Assembly (NCBI GenBank): GCA_016930795.1
Contig: JAFGFY010000023.1
Location: 1-32,700, forward strand
Origin: Deltaproteobacteria bacterium
Lineage (GTDB): Bacteria > Desulfobacterota > DSM-4660 > Desulfatiglandales > HGW-15
Direction: 5' to 3'
DNA: 32,700 nt
A model generated the notes under the pieces. It saw nothing but the letters and a program-made list of their open reading frames with translations, was not told the origin of the DNA and made no database searches. A program made the translations under genes and the position numbers. Below are positions 29,973-32,700 of this stretch, piece after piece. Every line of letters starts with the position of its first letter. Within the stretch, counting starts at the first letter, position 1.

Positions 29973-31178
29973 ATGACTATAATATTAGCCAGCTTGGTTA
30001 CGTTCATGCTTGGACTACTGATCGGTTTGTTTCTCTGGATCAGAACGAGATCTCGTTCTGACAAGGAGACATCTAAACTCAGACTCCAAATCACCAGTAT
30101 GGAGAAAGAACGCGAAAGCGATGCTGAGAAGCTGGATTGGGTCAAAAAGGCTGAGGGAAATATGCGAGACGCCTTCAAAGCCCTTGCCGGCGATGTGCTC
30201 AAGTCCAACTCAGAGACACTGACATCTCAGGCAAAAAAGGATCTCATGGGAATTGTCGATCCTCTCAAGGAAAACCTTGTATCCTTGGACGGCCATGTCC
30301 GTGATCTTGAAAAGACCCGTCAGGGAGCTTACAAATCGTTGGAACAGCAGCTCTCACAGCTTCGAGAGACACACACACAATTGCAGCAAACCACGATTAC
30401 GCTAACCCAGGCCCTAAAATCGCCCACAGTGCGCGGACGGTGGGGGGAAATCCAGCTCCGTCGTGTCGTTGAAATGGCGGGTATGGTCAACCACGTCGCA
30501 TTCGATGAGCAGGCCTCCACGGACCTCGGCCGGCCGGATATGATCGCTTATCTTCCCAACGGCGGGGTTCTTCCCGTTGATTCCAAGGTGCCTTTGTCGT
30601 CCTACCTGACGGCAATGGAGTCTCCTGAAGAGGAGTGGCGCAAGACTCACCTGATTAATCATGCAAAGGCCATGAGGGCCAGGGTGAAGGAACTCGGTCA
30701 GAAGCAGTATTGGGATCAGTTTGAATCCTCACCGGATTTCGTCGTCATGTTTGTTCCTAATGAATCATGCCTGGGAGCGGCATTTGAACATGATCCCGGC
30801 CTTCTTGAATACGCGATTGAGAAAAAGGTGTTGATTAGTTCACCTGTTACTCTCCTTGCCCTGTTGCGTGCTGTGGCCTACGGTTGGCAACAGCATCAGA
30901 TCACGGAGAATGCGATTAGGATCGCTCAAGAAGGCAAAGAATTGTACGCGCGTCTCGAGACCTTTATCAACCGCTTCAAGGATATTGGTGAATTTTTAGG
31001 TAAAACAGTGGATCGCTTCAACCGCGCGGTGGGGTCCCTGGACAGCCGCCTTATTCCAGCTGCCAGGCGGTTTCAAGAACTCGGTCTATCCAATACTGAG
31101 ATTGAGGCGCCAGCTGAAGTTGAAGTTATGCCTTCGCTACCTAAGACCTATGAAGGGGGTGGGGAAAACAATGACTAA
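29973..31178 (+). CDS. rmuC: DNA recombination protein RmuC
   Basis: N-terminal TM, coiled coil, then VRGRWGEIQLRRVVEMAGM...RPDMIAYLPNGGVLPVDSKVPL...FVMFVPNESCL...SPVTLLALLRAVAYGWQQ. Confidence 0.96.
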   Translation: MTIILASLVTFMLGLLIGLFLWIRTRSRSDKETSKLRLQITSMEKERESDAEKLDWVKKAEGNMRDAFKALAGDVLKSNSETLTSQAKKDLMGIVDPLKENLVSLDGHVRDLEKTRQGAYKSLEQQLSQLRETHTQLQQTTITLTQALKSPTVRGRWGEIQLRRVVEMAGMVNHVAFDEQASTDLGRPDMIAYLPNGGVLPVDSKVPLSSYLTAMESPEEEWRKTHLINHAKAMRARVKELGQKQYWDQFESSPDFVVMFVPNESCLGAAFEHDPGLLEYAIEKKVLISSPVTLLALLRAVAYGWQQHQITENAIRIAQEGKELYARLETFINRFKDIGEFLGKTVDRFNRAVGSLDSRLIPAARRFQELGLSNTEIEAPAEVEVMPSLPKTYEGGGENND

Positions 31179-31198
31179 TTTGAAGGGGGAAGCCTTTT

Positions 31199-31217
31199 TA
31201 TCAGGGTTTCCCTGATA
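31199..31217. other. Perfect 8-bp hairpin just downstream of rmuC
   Basis: TATCAGGG-TTT-CCCTGATA, without a 3' U tract. Confidence 0.5.
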
Positions 31218-31364
31218 GACACTGCCTGATAAGCCTTATATACTCCCTATGGCCTTGAGCCTGCAATTCTTGTTTACAAAGACATTGATTTCGACTAAAG
31301 ATTGGTTAGGCTTTCAATAAGAGACTAACAGACAAACCGAGAGGGTGATATGGACTGACGATCA

Positions 31365-31401
31365 GAACCCCATTTCTCAAACTAAGAGGTGGGGTTTTTT
31401 G
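31365..31401 (+). terminator. Rho-independent terminator
   Basis: AACCCCATTTCT CAAACTA AGAGGTGGGGTT followed by a T-run (ggggttttttg). Confidence 0.8.
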
Positions 31402-31532
31402 TCAAATCGATGGAATGGCCCTGCGGTTCGCGTTCATTTGGTATGGGCTGGGGTAACCCATTCATTCGCAGGGGCGCTGCAAAAAAAGCAAGATAATGTT
31501 TTGAAACTCCTTGAGCAGGTTGGAGCGACGCG

Positions 31533-31763
31533 ATGAATGAATACAGGAAGATTGCCGTAATGAAGGCAAGAGCATTATTGTCGGGCGGTTTCATGTTGAG
31601 GGCAGGGAAATATTCGCAGATTTCATATACTTTGTCGGTGTTCTTGACCTTCTTTTTCATGCTTTTGTTTGTTTCCTCGGGCCACGCCGGGAATTGCCCT
31701 GATTGCGAACGAAACCTAACATGGCCCAAAGTAAAGGGGGACGTTCGTGCAGAGCGTGCATAA
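31533..31763 (+). CDS. Small hypothetical protein, doubtful; 3' end lies inside an inverted-repeat element
   Basis: 76 aa ORF with a signal-peptide-like segment (FFFMLLFVSSGHAG); its last codons are read from the repeat. Confidence 0.3.
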   Translation: MNEYRKIAVMKARALLSGGFMLRAGKYSQISYTLSVFLTFFFMLLFVSSGHAGNCPDCERNLTWPKVKGDVRAERA

Positions 31764-31818
31764 AATAGTTACTTTATCGTGTTCATTCTAGATATGCAAT
31801 TTCTGCATGAACGTCCCC
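31737..31818. repeat. Short inverted-repeat (MITE/REP-like) element, 82 bp
   Basis: GGGGACGTTCGTGCAGA (31737-31753) against TCTGCATGAACGTCCCC (31802-31818), complementary at 16/17 positions. Confidence 0.65.
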
Positions 31819-32000
31819 TCTTGCACGGCAAAAACATCCCTGCCCGAGCTTCCCCAGACGCCGAACATCTCAGCGGTGTTCGAAGGCGCGGTCTGCTTCT
31901 CCCAGCCGGCGGCCGCCGATTGACTGAAGCGTGACAGCCCGGTCAGCAGAGATAGTGACATACTGATAACAATTATGATAGATCTGAATTTTCTATTCAT
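31788..32000 (-). pseudogene. Truncated secreted protein with FGVWGSSGRDVFAV repeat-type motif
   Basis: Signal peptide followed by the start of a WGSSGxDVFAV-type repeat, then the reading frame passes into the 31737-31818 element and stops (EGTFMQKLHI*). Confidence 0.55.
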
Positions 32001-32268
32001 TCTATTTGCCGTTCCATATTGAGGAAGATACGCCTTGTGTTATGGTTATTTATTGAATTAAAGTGATACGAATTCGCTCTTGAATCACGAGTATAGAAAA
32101 CGCCGCCCCTGTATGTCAAGCTAATCAGCGGATAGATTCAATTGAGCTCGGACTAATCTAAGTAGTTAATATGTTTGTCAAATATCTCAAAATCAATCTG
32201 TTTCTGAAGCCTTAGAACCACGCTTTCAGGCCCTAAATGAGGGGTTTAAGAAAAATCGGAGGTGACAC

Positions 32269-32700
32269 ATGAATAGTAAAAGTACTTGGGGGGTGGTGTT
32301 TGTTCTTTTATCGGCGTTTGTAGGGGCTTCATCAGGCACACTCTATGCTCCAACCATACCGTTGCACGCTGTAGAACTTGGAGCTCCAAGCTGGATCGTT
32401 ACGGCCTTGCCCATGGGGCTTCCATCGATTATTGGATTGATCATCCTGCTGCCCATGGGAATCCTTGCAGATAAAACAGGCAGGAGAAAGGAAATTATTC
32501 TAGCGGCTATGGCCGTTACCGTGGTCGCAAATCTCGGGCTTGCGCTCAGCAAATCATGGGTCGCCCTTTCAATATGGAGGATATTCTCAGGCCTGCCGTT
32601 TTCATTCATGTCTGTTTATGTCGTTATTGTATCCTTTATGTTTTCCGAGCAGAGACGTGGAAGCGCTGTAGCGCTCGCTACAGGAAGCGGTATGCTTGGA
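32269..32700 (+). CDS. MFS transporter, 5' part only (truncated by window edge)
   Basis: ATG 32269 with RBS GGAGGTG; open to 32700 (144 codons): MNSKSTWGVVFVLLSAFVGASSGTLYAPTIPLHAVELGAPSWIVTALPMGLPSIIGLIILLPMGILADKTGRRKEIILAAM..., with MFS motif A-like GILADKTGRRK. Absent from the ORF track because there is no stop in the window. Confidence 0.9.
   Translation, partial: MNSKSTWGVVFVLLSAFVGASSGTLYAPTIPLHAVELGAPSWIVTALPMGLPSIIGLIILLPMGILADKTGRRKEIILAAMAVTVVANLGLALSKSWVALSIWRIFSGLPFSFMSVYVVIVSFMFSEQRRGSAVALATGSGMLG

Noticed and set aside
31382-31729. 115 aa minus-strand ORF
   Set aside because: Runs through a terminator and a stem structure, overlaps another small ORF and shows no recognisable domain.

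Overview
The window is a mostly ordinary, densely coded bacterial chromosome segment. Gene content and order suggest a Desulfobacterota / 'Deltaproteobacteria'-like genome; this is an inference, with no search run. Recognisable content from left to right: tRNA-Val(GAC), pgsA, a secreted protein of unknown function, miaA, mutL, a zinc-dependent phospholipase C-like protein, radC, tRNA-Leu(UAG), three small envelope/secreted proteins (one BamE/SmpA-like, one LysM), dprA-topA, a cation diffusion facilitator, ctpA-envC-like-ftsX-ftsE, Rrf2 and LysR regulators, selD, a serine hydrolase, a cdaA-ybbR fusion, a DUF2914-like protein, a Mla-type lipid transport operon (lipoprotein, MlaD, MlaF, STAS-MlaE), rmuC, and the 5' part of an MFS transporter that runs off the right edge. 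The most notable points are: (i) selD reads in frame through a UGA at the catalytic position, so it is probably a selenoprotein that the ORF track truncated, and a SECIS-like hairpin follows the UGA; (ii) a diadenylate cyclase is fused to YbbR-like repeats in one ORF next to the Mla operon; (iii) there are three non-autonomous inverted-repeat (MITE-like) elements, one of which sits at the truncated 3' end of a gene fragment; (iv) an EnvC-like protein has lost its LytM catalytic residues; (v) several intergenic hairpins or palindromes are unexplained. I found no CRISPR array, phage, transposase gene, toxin-antitoxin pair or clearly new multi-gene defence system.
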